Assembly (NCBI RefSeq): GCF_021654135.1
Contig: NZ_JAKGSD010000001.1
Location: forward strand, 472,026-536,025
Reading direction: 5' to 3'
DNA: 64,000 bases
DNA from: Amycolatopsis tucumanensis
GTDB taxonomy: Bacteria > Actinomycetota > Actinomycetes > Mycobacteriales > Pseudonocardiaceae
A program made the position numbers and the translations under genes. A model generated the notes under the pieces. That model worked only from the letters and a program-made list of their open reading frames with translations. It did not search any database and was not told the origin of the DNA. This document shows positions 20,916-30,700 of the stretch, in pieces; the first letter of the stretch is position 1; every line of letters begins with the position of its first letter.

Positions 20916-21845
20916 GTGCAGATCACCTCGGTGGTCAACCAGAAGGGCGGCGTCGGCAAGACGGCGCTGAGCGTCGGGGCCGCCGCGGCGCTGGCCGAAC
21001 GCGGCCGCCGGGTGCTGCTGATCGACCTCGACCCGCAGGGGCACGCGACCACGGAGATGCTGGGCCTGGAGGAGGTGCCCGCGCAGGCGCCGAGCCTGGC
21101 CAAAGCGCTCACCAAGATGTGGAAGGGGCCGGTCGAGGAGCTGATCGTGCCGCACCGGCGCAGCAACATCGGCCCCGGCGGCGCGTTCGACGTGATCCCG
21201 ACCTCGCCCGGCATGTTCGACCTGGTGCGCAGGCTCGACCAGTTCCGGGTTCCGGGCTGGCAGCTGGCGCGGGTCGTGCAGTTCGCCAACTACGACCACG
21301 TCATCATCGACTGCCCGCCCGCCCTGGACGTGCTGACGAACAACGCGCTCGCGGCGACGCACGGCATCCTGGTTCCGGTGCAGCCGGACCGCACCAGCAT
21401 CCGGGCGCTGCGGCTGCTCAACGACCAGCTGTACTACGTGCAGACCGCGCTCAACCGCCCGCCCATCCCCTATTTCGGGGTGGTGCCGGGCCTGTACCGG
21501 CGACCGATGTCGGGGTACGCGGTGGCGGCGCTGGAGGAGCTCAAGCAGTTCGGGTACCCGCTGCTGGCGCACGTCCCGCTCGGGGTGGTGATGAACGAGG
21601 CCGCCGCGCACGGCATGCCGGTCACGACGTTCGCGCCGGAGACCACCCAGGCGTTCGCCTTCCGCGAAATCGCGGCGGTGCTGGACGGGCACCTGGCGCG
21701 GCAGCAGCCGTCGGCCCCGATCCCCGCCGAGGACGACTTCGTGTTCGAGGACTTCATCACCCAGGTCGCGCAGACCCGCAACGAGAACGACAACGGCGCG
21801 CGGAAGAAGCTGTACGACCTGATGCCCAAGCGCCCCCGCGACTAG
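20916..21845 (+). CDS. ParA/Soj-like P-loop ATPase
   Basis: The 309-residue protein has the deviant Walker A VNQKGGVGKTALS at residues 7-19, the switch-I region DLDPQGHAT and VIIDCPPALDVLTNNALAA for Walker B/switch II. It is a DNA-partition or positioning ATPase of the ParA/MinD superfamily. No ParB gene is adjacent, so this is probably an orphan that positions another complex rather than the chromosomal ParA. It starts at GTG 20916. Its stop codon TAG overlaps by one base the GTG start of the downstream phosphotransferase. Confidence 0.9.
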   Translation: MQITSVVNQKGGVGKTALSVGAAAALAERGRRVLLIDLDPQGHATTEMLGLEEVPAQAPSLAKALTKMWKGPVEELIVPHRRSNIGPGGAFDVIPTSPGMFDLVRRLDQFRVPGWQLARVVQFANYDHVIIDCPPALDVLTNNALAATHGILVPVQPDRTSIRALRLLNDQLYYVQTALNRPPIPYFGVVPGLYRRPMSGYAVAALEELKQFGYPLLAHVPLGVVMNEAAAHGMPVTTFAPETTQAFAFREIAAVLDGHLARQQPSAPIPAEDDFVFEDFITQVAQTRNENDNGARKKLYDLMPKRPRD

Positions 21846-22837
21846 TGCGGCCGCGGTCGATCGCACGCCCGGCCGGGTCGTTCCGGCAACCGCTTTCCGC
21901 GGATGAGATCACCGCGATGGCCGAGCGCGCGTTCGGGGCGCCGCCGGTGTCCGCGGTGGAGCTCGGCGGTGGTCTGTACAACACGACCTACCGGGTGGAG
22001 CTGCCGTCCCGGGAGACCGTGGTCCTGCGGGTGGCGCCGGAACCCGCGCGGCAGTTCCGCGTCGAGCGGGAGCTGATGCGCAACGAGCACGTGAGCCTGC
22101 CGTTCTTCGCGCCGATCGCGCGGATGATGCCCCGGACGTTGTTCGCGGACTGGACGCGGGACATCGCCGGGCGGGACTACGTGTTCCAGACGTTCCTCCC
22201 CGGGATCCCGGCGCCGCGGGGGCTGCGGGCGTACCCGCGTCCACTGTGGACCGGCTTCTACCGCGGCCTCGGCGCGCTGGCACGCACCGTGCACGAGGTG
22301 CGCGGCCCCGCCTTCGGCCCGGTCGCCGGCCCGGCGTTCGCCACGTGGACCGAGGCGGTGCTGGCGTACTTCGCGGACACCGCCGCGGATCTAGCCGACG
22401 CCGGTCTCGACGCGTCGGACGTGCTGGCCGTCGCCCGGCTGGCCGAGCAACGCCGGGCGGTGCTCGACGAGATCACCGAGCCGCGGCTGCTGCACGGCGA
22501 CCTGTGGACCGCCAACGTGCTCCTCTCCCCCGGCGCGCCGGAGCCGGTGATCGACGGCGTGCTGGACCACGACCGGGCGTCCTGGGGCGATCCCGCCGCC
22601 GACTGGAGCCTGTACGCCGCGTCGCGGCCCGATCCCGTCCGGGACGCGTTCTGGGTGGGTTACGGGCGGCCGGCGGACACTCCGCAGGCCCGCTGGCGGG
22701 CGCTGGTCTACCGGGCTCGGCACCTGGGCGCGGTGCGGCTGGAACGCCACCGGCTCGGCAACACCGACGGCGTCGTGGCGAGCTACTCCGAACTCGGGGC
22801 GGTCTTGGACGCGCTGGCCGCCGAACCGGCGCACTAA
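21845..22837 (+). CDS. Aminoglycoside-phosphotransferase-fold kinase
   Basis: The 330-residue product has the APH/choline kinase fold: the N-lobe strand VSAVELGGGLYNTTYRVEL, the Lys-region VVLRVAP, the catalytic loop LLHGDLWTANVLL and the metal-binding motif VLDHDRASWGDPAADW. It phosphorylates a small molecule or sugar; the substrate cannot be inferred, and it should not be read as a resistance gene on this evidence. The GTG start at 21845 overlaps the ParA-like stop, so translation is coupled. The gene ends 10 bases before a 16-bp motif copy, convergent with the sigma factor gene. Confidence 0.85.
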   Translation: MRPRSIARPAGSFRQPLSADEITAMAERAFGAPPVSAVELGGGLYNTTYRVELPSRETVVLRVAPEPARQFRVERELMRNEHVSLPFFAPIARMMPRTLFADWTRDIAGRDYVFQTFLPGIPAPRGLRAYPRPLWTGFYRGLGALARTVHEVRGPAFGPVAGPAFATWTEAVLAYFADTAADLADAGLDASDVLAVARLAEQRRAVLDEITEPRLLHGDLWTANVLLSPGAPEPVIDGVLDHDRASWGDPAADWSLYAASRPDPVRDAFWVGYGRPADTPQARWRALVYRARHLGAVRLERHRLGNTDGVVASYSELGAVLDALAAEPAH

Positions 22838-22847
22838 ACGGCGCGCC

Positions 22848-22863
22848 GTATAGGTCATTATAC
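22848..22863 (+). repeat. 16-bp near-palindrome GTATAGGTCATTATAC, copy 3
   Basis: This copy has A for G at position 10. It lies between two convergent genes and its minus-strand reading supplies the TAA stop codon of the sigma factor gene. Confidence 0.85.
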
Positions 22864-24069
22864 ACTGCGCGTGGCGCAGCGGTCGGCCCGCTCCTCCAGA
22901 TACCGCTGCTCCGGCACGCTCAAGGTGCCCTGCGCGGCGCGGCGGTACGCCTCCGCCGCCGCGGGGAGATCACCGGTCCGCTCCAGCAGGTGCGCGCGCA
23001 CCGCGTCCACGCGGTGGTGCCCGGCGAGCGCCGGGTCCTCCGCCGCCACCGCCAGCTCCCGCAGCCCGGCCTCCGGACCGTCCACTTCGGCCACCGCCAC
23101 CACCCGGTTCAACGTCACCATCGGCCCGGGCGCCACCGCCGCCAGCAGCTCGTACAGTCCGGCGATCTCCCGCCAGTCGGTGTCCTCCGCCCGCGCGGCC
23201 TGCCCGTGCACAGCGGCGATCGCGGCCTGCAGCTGGTACGGGCCCACCGGCGCGGTCGTCAGCGCCCGCGTCACCAGCGCGGTGCCCTCGTCGATCATCG
23301 CCCGGTCCCACCGCGACCGGTCCTGCTCGGCGAGCGGTACCAGCGCACCACCGGGACCGGTGCGGGCGGCGCGGCGCGCGTCGGTCAGCAGCATCAGCGC
23401 GAGCAGGCCCGTCACCTCCCCCTCGCCGGGCAGCCGGGCGTGCAGCTGCCGCGCCAGGCGGATCGCCTCCGCGGTCAGGTCCACGCGCTGCAACGACTCC
23501 CCCGAACTCGCGGTGTGCCCCTCGGTGAAGACCAGGTACAGCACGTTGAGCACGGCGGCGAGGCGCTGTCCGTACTCGTCCGGCGCCGGCGGCCGGAACC
23601 GGGCGCCGGCGGCCTTGATCCGCTGCTTCGCGCGGCTGATGCGTTGCGCGATCGTGGATTCCGGCACCAGGTAGGCCCGCGCGATCTCGGCCGTGGTGAG
23701 CCCGCCGACCGCCCGCAGCGCCAGCGCCACCTGCGACGCCGGGGTCAGCGACGGGTGGCAGCACAGCATGAGCAGGGTGAGCGTGTCGTCCACCGCGGGC
23801 ACCGGCGCCGGGTCCGGTGGCGTCATCAGCGCGACGTTCTCCTCGCGGCGGCGGCGCGCGGTCTCCGACCGCCACAGCTCGATCCGCCGCCGGGACGCGG
23901 TGGTGATCAGCCAGCCCTTCGGGTTGTCCGGCACCCCCTGGGCCGGCCACTGCGTCGCGGCCGCGAGCAGCGCCTCCTGCACGGCGTCCTCGCACAGGTC
24001 GAAGTCGCCGTAGCGGCGCACCAGCGCGGCGAGCACCTGCGGCGCCAGCTCGCGCAGCACCTCGGTCAC
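22858..24069 (-). CDS. ECF42-type RNA polymerase sigma factor with C-terminal extension
   Basis: The 403-residue protein has an ECF sigma core in the first 170 residues: region 2 (RRYGDFDLCEDAVQEALLAA, GVPDNPKGWLITTASRR) and region 4 (LTTAEIARAYLVPESTIAQ). The unusual 230-residue C-terminal extension (TPR-like, DUF6596) with AVLNVLYLVFTEGHTAS and the helical repeats defines the ECF42 group, which has no classical anti-sigma factor. The GTG start overlaps the stop of the DGPF gene (GTGA), the typical partner, so the two are an operon. The last codons GTA-TAA lie in the 16-bp motif. Confidence 0.93.
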   Translation of the reverse strand: MTEVLRELAPQVLAALVRRYGDFDLCEDAVQEALLAAATQWPAQGVPDNPKGWLITTASRRRIELWRSETARRRREENVALMTPPDPAPVPAVDDTLTLLMLCCHPSLTPASQVALALRAVGGLTTAEIARAYLVPESTIAQRISRAKQRIKAAGARFRPPAPDEYGQRLAAVLNVLYLVFTEGHTASSGESLQRVDLTAEAIRLARQLHARLPGEGEVTGLLALMLLTDARRAARTGPGGALVPLAEQDRSRWDRAMIDEGTALVTRALTTAPVGPYQLQAAIAAVHGQAARAEDTDWREIAGLYELLAAVAPGPMVTLNRVVAVAEVDGPEAGLRELAVAAEDPALAGHHRVDAVRAHLLERTGDLPAAAEAYRRAAQGTLSVPEQRYLEERADRCATRSV

Positions 24070-24437
24070 GGCAGGAAGACGCTCAGGTCCTGCGTGGGGC
24101 GCACCTCGACCAGGCCGAGCCCCGCCTCCGGGATCCGCGCCGCCCACTCCACGGCCCGCTCCAGGCTCGCGCAGTCCAGCACGTAGAACCCGGCCAGCTG
24201 CTCCTTGACCTCGGCGAACGGCCCGTCCCCCGCGACGACCTGCCCCTCGGAGACCAGGACCCGCTTGCCGGTCTCCGGCGGCGCCAGCGACGCCGAGGTC
24301 ACCACCTCCCCCGCCTCCTCCAGGTCGCGGTCGAGAGCCTCGTACGCCTTGAGCCCCTCCCGCTTCTCGTCGTCGGCCAGGCTTTCCCAGACCGCCTGCG
24401 ACGCCGCGTTGCGGTAGATCAGCACCAGGAACTTCAT
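24066..24437 (-). CDS. YCII/DGPF-domain protein, partner of the sigma factor
   Basis: The 123-residue product is a small ferredoxin-fold alpha/beta protein of the YCII family; the DGPF signature is present as VAGDGPFAEVKEQLAGF. Such genes are the hallmark neighbours of ECF42 sigma factors and probably encode enzymes or sensors of the response they control. The ATG follows a GGGAGGGCAG binding site. It is the first gene of the two-gene operon and begins 28 bases from the inverted-repeat promoter region at 24466-24491. Confidence 0.92.
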   Translation of the reverse strand: MKFLVLIYRNAASQAVWESLADDEKREGLKAYEALDRDLEEAGEVVTSASLAPPETGKRVLVSEGQVVAGDGPFAEVKEQLAGFYVLDCASLERAVEWAARIPEAGLGLVEVRPTQDLSVFLP

Positions 24438-24464
24438 CTGCCCTCCCGGACTCCTCACCCGGGA

Positions 24465-24492
24465 TGTCGAGACCGGGCCCGCGGTCTCGACG
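24465..24492. promoter_or_regulatory. Symmetric divergent promoter with ECF42-type signatures
   Basis: On the plus strand TGTCGA (24465-24470), 17 bases, then CGAC (24488-24491) fit the ECF42 promoter pattern I recall (TGTCGA at -35, CG[A/T]C at -10). On the minus strand CGTCGA (24492-24487), 17 bases, CGAC (24469-24466) forms the mirror image. The core is a perfect inverted repeat, GTCGAGACC and GGTCTCGAC, with an 8-base loop. Transcription would reach the SnoaL-like gene on one side and the DGPF/sigma operon on the other. Confidence 0.7.
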
Positions 24493-24530
24493 TCACCGGT
24501 GGAAGCACACACCCTAACCGGAGGACGACG

Positions 24531-24965
24531 ATGACCAGCACGAACGAAATCCACGCGGTGATCGAGGAGCAGGCGGCCGCCATCCGGGCCGGCGACGCGG
24601 ACGCGGTCGTCGCCCGCTACGCGCCGGAGATCGTCGCGTTCACCCTCGCGCCGCCGCTGGCCCACGCGGCGGCCGAGATGCGCAACCCGGACAACCTGCG
24701 CGGCTGGTTCGCCGGGTTCGACGGGCCGGTCGACTACGAGGTCCGCGACCTGCGCGCCACCGTCAGCGGCGATCTGGCCTTCGCGCACAGCCTCAACCGC
24801 ATGTCCGCGGTCCCCGCCGGCCACGACGGGCCGTTCACCCTGTGGTTCCGGTCGACGGTCTGCCTGCGCCGCGACGACGGCCGCTGGCTGATCGCGCACC
24901 AGCACCAGTCCACACCGTTCCACATGGACGGCACCTTCGCCGCCGCCCTGGACCTGGAGCCCTAG
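24531..24965 (+). CDS. SnoaL-like/NTF2-fold protein
   Basis: The 144-residue product has the NTF2-like fold seen in SnoaL-like and DUF4440 proteins: an N-terminal helix (IHAVIEEQAAAIRAGDADAVVARYAPEI, key residues A-I-R-A-G-D), the strand VAFTLAPPL, and the closing LAHQHQS-like strand (WLIAHQHQSTPFHM). It could be a small enzyme or binding protein. A GGAGGACGACG site precedes the ATG. It is divergent from the DGPF-sigma operon and has an ECF42-type promoter in the correct place, so it is probably part of that regulon. Its stop codon overlaps that of the convergent AEC gene by three bases. Confidence 0.88.
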   Translation: MTSTNEIHAVIEEQAAAIRAGDADAVVARYAPEIVAFTLAPPLAHAAAEMRNPDNLRGWFAGFDGPVDYEVRDLRATVSGDLAFAHSLNRMSAVPAGHDGPFTLWFRSTVCLRRDDGRWLIAHQHQSTPFHMDGTFAAALDLEP

Positions 24966-25900
24966 AGGAACTCGCCGACCAGCCAGGACACCAGGGACAG
25001 CGATCCCATCGACACCAGGGTGGACACCAGCACGCAGTCCCGCACGAACCGGCTGTCCAGGGCGTACTGGCTGGTCGCGATGAAGATGTTCTGCGCGGTG
25101 GGCAGCCCGGCGCACACGGTCACGATCATCAGCACCGGGTGCGGCAGGCCGAGCAGCAGCCCGATGCCGAGGGTGATCGCGGGCTGGGCGAACAGCTTCA
25201 GCCCGACCACGGTCGCCATCTCCACCCGCCGGGTCCCCATCGGTTCCCGGGCGCCGCCGGAGGTGAGCGACATCCCCAGCACCAGCAGCGCGGTGCCGAC
25301 CCCTGCCGAGGCGAGCAGGTGCAGCGGCTGCGCCACCAGGTGCGGCAGGTGCAGCCCGCTCGCCCGGAACAGGATCCCGGTCAGCGACGCGGCGATCACC
25401 GGGGTGCGCACCGGCAGCATCAGCAGCGTCCGCCACCGCGACCGGCCCGGCTCCCGCGCGTCGGTCTCCAGCAGGGCCAGCAGCGACGGCATCAGCACCA
25501 GCGTCTGCAGCAGGATCACCACGATGATGAACGCGGAGTCGCCGAACAGCTGCAGCAGCACCGGGATGCCCAGGTTGCCGGCGTTGGCGTAGCAGGAGGC
25601 CATCCCGCTGACCGCCCACTCCGACAGCTTGCGCCGGAAGACCCACTTGCCCAGCGCGAAGCCGATCGCGCCCACCACGACGGTGCCGATCAGGAACGCG
25701 ATCACGCCCGGGTTCAGCAGGGCGGTCAGCGGCGTGTCCTGCATGGTGGTGAACAGCACCGCGGGCATCGCGACGACGAAGACGTACTTCGTCAGCGCCG
25801 CCTCGGCCCCGTCGCCGAGCACGCGGAACCGGCCGAGCAGGTACCCCAGTCCGGTCAGTGCCCAGATCGGCGCGAACGCCGGCAGGACACCGCCGGTCAA
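24962..25900 (-). CDS. AEC-family (auxin efflux carrier-like) transporter
   Basis: The 312-residue membrane protein has about ten helices in two halves of five, typical of the AEC/bile-acid transporter fold, with the central break motif in the first half ([17 protein letters not shown]) and LGMSLTSGG in the middle. It would move an organic anion or similar solute; the substrate is unknown. The start is TTG at 25900, overlapping the hisG stop codon (TTGA), which implies translational coupling downstream of hisG. The role with histidine genes is not obvious. Confidence 0.85.
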   Translation of the reverse strand: MTGGVLPAFAPIWALTGLGYLLGRFRVLGDGAEAALTKYVFVVAMPAVLFTTMQDTPLTALLNPGVIAFLIGTVVVGAIGFALGKWVFRRKLSEWAVSGMASCYANAGNLGIPVLLQLFGDSAFIIVVILLQTLVLMPSLLALLETDAREPGRSRWRTLLMLPVRTPVIAASLTGILFRASGLHLPHLVAQPLHLLASAGVGTALLVLGMSLTSGGAREPMGTRRVEMATVVGLKLFAQPAITLGIGLLLGLPHPVLMIVTVCAGLPTAQNIFIATSQYALDSRFVRDCVLVSTLVSMGSLSLVSWLVGEFL

Positions 25901-26742
25901 AGCCGGCAGGAGCGGATGTCGGAGGCGAGCACCGCCTTCGCTCCCACCTCGGCCAGTTCGTCCATGATCTGGTTGACCTTCTTGCGGGGCACCATCGCCC
26001 GCACCGCGACCCAGTCCGGGTCGGCCAGCGGCGCGACGGTCGGCGACTCCAGGCCGGGGGTGATGGCGACCGCCTTGTCCAGCAGCGTCCGCGGGCAGTC
26101 GTAGTCGAGCATCATGTACTGCTGCGCGAACACCACGCCCTGCAGCCGGGCGGTCAGCTGCGCCTTCGCCTTCTGCGCGTCGCTGCCGGCGCGCTGCACC
26201 AGCACCGCCTCGGACACGCAGATCGGGTCGCCGAACGCGACCAGGTTGTGCTGCCGCAGGGTGCGGCCGGAGCCGACCACGTCGGCGATCGCGTCGGCGA
26301 CGCCGAGCTGGATCGAGATCTCCACCGCGCCGTCCAGCCGGATCACCTCGGCCTCCACGCCCTGGCGGGCGAGGTCGTCGCGCACCAGCTTCGGGTAGGA
26401 GGTGGCCAGCCGCTTGCCCTGCAGGTCGGCCGGCTTCCAGTCCTGCCCGGCCGGGGCCGCGTAGCGGAAGGTGGAGCCGCCGAAGCCCAGCGCCAGCACC
26501 TCCTCGACCGGGGCGCCGGAGTCCAGCGCCAGGTCGCGGCCGGTGATGCCGAGGTCCAGCTCGCCAGAGCCGACGTAGATCGGGATGTCCTTGGGGCGCA
26601 GGAAGAAGAACTCGACCTCGTTGTTCGGGTCGAGCACGGTCAGGTCGCGCTGCTCATGCCGCTGGCGGTAACCGGCCTCGCCGAGCATCTCCGACGCCGG
26701 CCCGGCCAGCGCTCCCTTGTTCGGCACCGCAACCCGCAGCAT
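25897..26742 (-). CDS. hisG: ATP phosphoribosyltransferase HisG (long form)
   Basis: HisG makes phosphoribosyl-ATP from ATP and PRPP, the first step of histidine synthesis. The 281-residue length and the C-terminal ACT-like regulatory domain (about 210-281, [19 protein letters not shown]) identify the long, hexameric, histidine-inhibited form. The catalytic part shows [19 protein letters not shown] at the N-terminus and the PRPP loop [19 protein letters not shown]. It follows hisE by 31 bases. The usual actinobacterial pair hisE-hisG is intact. Confidence 0.96.
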   Translation of the reverse strand: MLRVAVPNKGALAGPASEMLGEAGYRQRHEQRDLTVLDPNNEVEFFFLRPKDIPIYVGSGELDLGITGRDLALDSGAPVEEVLALGFGGSTFRYAAPAGQDWKPADLQGKRLATSYPKLVRDDLARQGVEAEVIRLDGAVEISIQLGVADAIADVVGSGRTLRQHNLVAFGDPICVSEAVLVQRAGSDAQKAKAQLTARLQGVVFAQQYMMLDYDCPRTLLDKAVAITPGLESPTVAPLADPDWVAVRAMVPRKKVNQIMDELAEVGAKAVLASDIRSCRL

Positions 26743-26772
26743 GCCCTCACTCCTCGTTCGTTCTCGGCCCCG

Positions 26773-27036
26773 CTACAGGTAGCGGTACACGTCCTCGGTG
26801 GTCAGCCCGCGCCCGAGCATCAGCACCTGAACCCGGTACAGCAGCTGGGAGATCTCCTCGGCCAGCCGGTCGTCGGACTCGTGCTCGGCGGCGATCCAGA
26901 CCTCACCGGCCTCCTCGAGCACCTTCTTGCCCTGGGCGTGCACGCCGGCGTCCAGCGCCTGCACGGTGCCCGATCCCTCGGGTCGGTTGCGGGCCCGCTC
27001 GGTGAGCTCGGCGAACAGCTCGTCGAAGGTCTTCAC
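26773..27036 (-). CDS. hisE: Phosphoribosyl-ATP pyrophosphatase HisE
   Basis: HisE hydrolyses phosphoribosyl-ATP to phosphoribosyl-AMP, the second step of the histidine pathway. The 87-residue, all-helical product has the MazG-like metal motif: [19 protein letters not shown] and [17 protein letters not shown] (Glu pairs). The start is GTG at 27036. It stands directly ahead of hisG and behind a HAD-phosphatase gene, separated by 66 bases. Confidence 0.95.
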   Translation of the reverse strand: MKTFDELFAELTERARNRPEGSGTVQALDAGVHAQGKKVLEEAGEVWIAAEHESDDRLAEEISQLLYRVQVLMLGRGLTTEDVYRYL

Positions 27037-27102
27037 GGTCTGTAGATCCTTCCATCCGGCCCGCCCCGGGGGCGATCCGGGCCGCCGCTGCTGACGGCGA
27101 CG

Positions 27103-27765
27103 TCACACCAGTGCGCGCAGCGTGTCCGCGTCCACCCCGGTCAGCGAGGTGCGGAACACCCGGCGGGGGCCGGCTTCGACGGACACGTCGTTGGGCACGA
27201 CCAGCACGACGCAGCCCGCGGCGGCGGCCGACGCGGCGCCCGGCGGGGAGTCCTCGACGGCCACGCAGCGTGCCGGGTCCGCGCCGAGGAGCCGCGCCGC
27301 GCGCAGGTAGGGCTCCGGGTGCGGCTTGTTGAGCCCGTCCACCTCGTCACCGCAGACGGTGACGTCGAAGAACTCCCGCCCGATGGTGTCCAGCGCCAGC
27401 TCGGTCAGCGACCGCTCGGTGGAGGTGACCAGCGCCGAGGGCACCCCGGCGCGGCGCACCGCGGTCAGCGCCTCGCGGGCGCCGGGCCGCCACGGCAGCT
27501 CGTCGGCGAACAGGTTCGCCGTCCGGTCGCGGATCCACGCGCCGGTCTCCGCGACCGCCGCGGCGGTCGGCTCGTGGCCGGTCACCGTCAGCAGGAAGCC
27601 CGCGGTGGCGTCCATGTTGGACCCGACGAGCGTGAGCCGCTGCTCGGTGGACAGCGTCCCGCCCAGCCACTCCGCGCACTCGTAGAGCGCGACGTCCCAC
27701 AGCTTCTCCGAGTCGACGAGCGTGCCGTCCATGTCCCAGAGCACGGCAGCAAGGCCGTCCGTCAA
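27103..27765 (-). CDS. HAD-superfamily phosphatase/phosphoglucomutase-like
   Basis: The 220-residue product has the HAD fold with a helical cap: motif I LWDMDGTLVDSE (nucleophile Asp), motif II LVTSTERS, motif III Lys in GLNKPHPEPYLRAA and motif IV VEDSPPGAASAAAAG. It dephosphorylates a small sugar or nucleotide phosphate, or rearranges it; in this place, next to hisE and metH, actinobacteria often carry a HAD gene of unknown substrate. The start is TTG at 27765 after GGGAGAAC, 16 bases beyond the metH stop, so it is probably in the metH transcript. Confidence 0.9.
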   Translation of the reverse strand: MTDGLAAVLWDMDGTLVDSEKLWDVALYECAEWLGGTLSTEQRLTLVGSNMDATAGFLLTVTGHEPTAAAVAETGAWIRDRTANLFADELPWRPGAREALTAVRRAGVPSALVTSTERSLTELALDTIGREFFDVTVCGDEVDGLNKPHPEPYLRAARLLGADPARCVAVEDSPPGAASAAAAGCVVLVVPNDVSVEAGPRRVFRTSLTGVDADTLRALV

Positions 27766-27781
27766 GTGGTTCTCCCTCTGC

Positions 27782-30700
27782 TCAGGTGTTGAAGTACTTG
27801 GCCTCGGGGTGGTGGGCCACGATCGCGTCGGTGGACTGCTCGGGGTGCAGCTGGAACTCCTCGGACAGCTTCACGCCGATCCGTTCCGCGTCGAGCAGCT
27901 CCACGATGGTCGCGCGGTCCTCCAGGTTCGGGCAGGCGCCGTAGCCGAGGGAGAAGCGGGCGCCACGGTAGCCCAGTTTGAAGAAGTCCTCGACCGAGCG
28001 CGGGTCCTCGTCGGCGACCGCGCGGCCGCTGGTGAAGTGCAGCTCCTGCCGGACGCGGCGGTGCCAGTACTCGGCCAGCGCCTCGGTGAGCTGCACGCCG
28101 AGGCCGTGGACCTCCAGGTAGTCGCGGTAGGCGTCGTTCGCGAACAGCTCGTTGGCGTAGTCGGCGATCGGCTGCCCCATGGTGACCAGGGTCAGCGGCA
28201 GCACGTCGACCTCGCCGGTGGCGCGGGGCCGGAAGAAGTCGGCCAGGCACAGGTAGCGGTCGCGGGTCTGGCGCGGGAACGTGAACCGCGCCCGCTCCGG
28301 GGCGTCGGCGTGCGCCTCGGTCAGCACCACCAGGTCGTTGCCCTCGGCCACGGCCGGGAAGTAGCCGTAGACCACGGCGGCGTGCTGCAGGACCCCGTCG
28401 GTGGCCAGCCGGTCGAGCCAGTACCGCAGCCGCGGGCGCCCTTCGGTCTCCACCAGCTGCTCGTAGCTGGGTCCCTGCCCGCCGCGGGCGCCGCGCAGGC
28501 CCCACTGGCCGAGGAAGGTGGCCCGCTCGTCGAGCAGGGCGGCGTACTCGGCGACCGGGATGCCCTTCACCACCCGGGTGCCCCAGAACGGCGGCACGGG
28601 CACGGGAACGTCGGTCGCGACATCGGAACGGGCGGGAATGGGGGCCTCCGGCTCTCGGGCGGACTTGCGGGCTTCGGCGATGCGCAGGGACCGCTCGCGG
28701 CGGGCCTTGCGCTCCGCTCTCTTCGCCGCCTCCTCCGCGCTGATCTCCGGCGCCAGCCCCCGCTTGGCCGCCATGATCGTGTCCATCAGCCGCAGGCCTT
28801 CGAAGGCGTCCCGCGCGTAGCGGACGTCGCCGTGGTAGAGCTCGGCGAGGTCGTTCTCGACGTAGGTGCGGGTCAGCGCCGCGCCGCCGAGCAGGACCGG
28901 CCAGCGCTCGGCGACTCCGCGGGAGTTCATCTCCTCCAGGTTCTCCTTCATGATCACCGTGGACTTCACCAGCAGCCCGGACATGCCGATCGCGTCCGCG
29001 CCGTGTTCGTCGGCCGCGTCCAGGATCGCGTTGACCGGCTGCTTGATACCCAAGTTGATCACGTCGTAACCGTTGTTCGACAGGATGATGTCGACCAGGT
29101 TCTTGCCGATGTCGTGCACGTCGCCCTTGACCGTGGCCAGGACGATCTTCCCCTTGCCGGAGGAGTCCGTCTTGTCCATGTGCGGCTCGAGGTAGGCCAC
29201 CGCGGTCTTCATGACCTCGGCGGACTGCAGCACGAACGGCAGCTGCATCTGGCCGGACCCGAACAGCTCGCCGACGGTCTTCATGCCGGACAGCAGGGTG
29301 TCGTTGACGATGTCCAGCGCCGGCTTCTCGGCCAGGGCCGCGTCGAGGTCGGCCTCCAGCCCGGTGCGCTCGCCGTCGACGATCCGCCGCTCCAGCCGCT
29401 CGAACAGCGGCAACGCGGCCAGCTCCTCGGCGCGCGAGGCCCGGCTGGACGCGGCCGACACGCCCTCGAACAACGACATCAGCTTCTGCAGCGGGTCGTA
29501 GCCCTCCCGGCGGCGGTCGTAGACCAGGTCGAGCGCGACCTCCCGCTGCTCGTCCGGGATCCGCGCCATCGGCAGGATCTTCGACGCGTGCACGATCGCC
29601 GTGGTCAGCCCGGCTTCGACGCACTCGTGCAGGAAGACCGAGTTCAGCACCTGGCGCGCGGCGGCGTTGAGCCCGAAGGAGACGTTGGAGATGCCCAGCG
29701 TCGTCTGCACCTCCGGGTAGCGGCGCTTGAGCTCGCGGATCGCCTCGATCGTCTCCAGAGCGTCGCGCCGGGTCTCCTCCTGGCCCGTGGTGATCGGGAA
29801 GGTGAGGCAGTCGACGATGATGTCGGAGACCCGCATGCCCCAGTTGGTCACCAGGTCCTCGATCGTGCGGGTGGCGACGCGGACCTTCCACTCGGCGGTG
29901 CGGGCCTGGCCCTCCTCGTCGATGCACATCACCACGACCGCGGCGCCGTGCTCGGACACCAGCCGCATGATCTTCTGGAAGCGCGAGTCCGGGCCGTCGC
30001 CGTCCTCGTAGTTGACGCTGTTGACCACGCACCGCCCGCCCAGCCGCTCCAGCCCGGCCTGCAGCACCGCGGGCTCGGTGGAGTCGAGCATGATCGGCAG
30101 CGTGGACGCCGTCGCCAGCCGCCCGGCCAGCTCGGCCATGTCCGCCGCGCCGTCCCGGCCCACGTAGTCCACGCACAGGTCCAGCAGGTGCGCGCCGTCG
30201 CGGGTCTGCTCGCGCGCGATCTCCACGCAGTCCTCGTAGCGGCCTTCGAGCATGGCCTCGCGGAACTTCTTGGAGCCGTTGGCGTTGGTGCGCTCCCCCA
30301 CCATCAGCACCGAGGCGTCCTGCTCGAACGGCACCGCCTGGTACAGCGAGGACACGCCCGGCTCGTGCCGCGGCCGTCGGGGCGCGCGCTCGGCGTCCCG
30401 CACCGCCTCGGCGAGCTGCCGGATGTGCTCGCCGGTGGTGCCGCAGCAGCCGCCGACCAGGCCGACGCCGAACTCGCGCACGAACCCCGACAACGCCTCG
30501 GCCAGCCCTTCCGGCGACAGCGGGTAGACCGCGCCGTCCGGGCCCAGCTCGGGCAGGCCGGCGTTGGGCATCACCGACAGCGGCACCCGCGCCGACTTCG
30601 ACAGCGTCCGCAGGTGCTCGCTCATCTCGGCGGGGCCGGTCGCGCAGTTCAGCCCGATCACGTCGATGCCCAGCGGCTCCAGCGCGGCCAGCGCGGCGGC

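Noticed and set aside
20916..21845. The chromosomal parA of a parAB locus
   Set aside because: No parB or parS-like sites are adjacent, and the gene lies in a thioesterase-kinase run.
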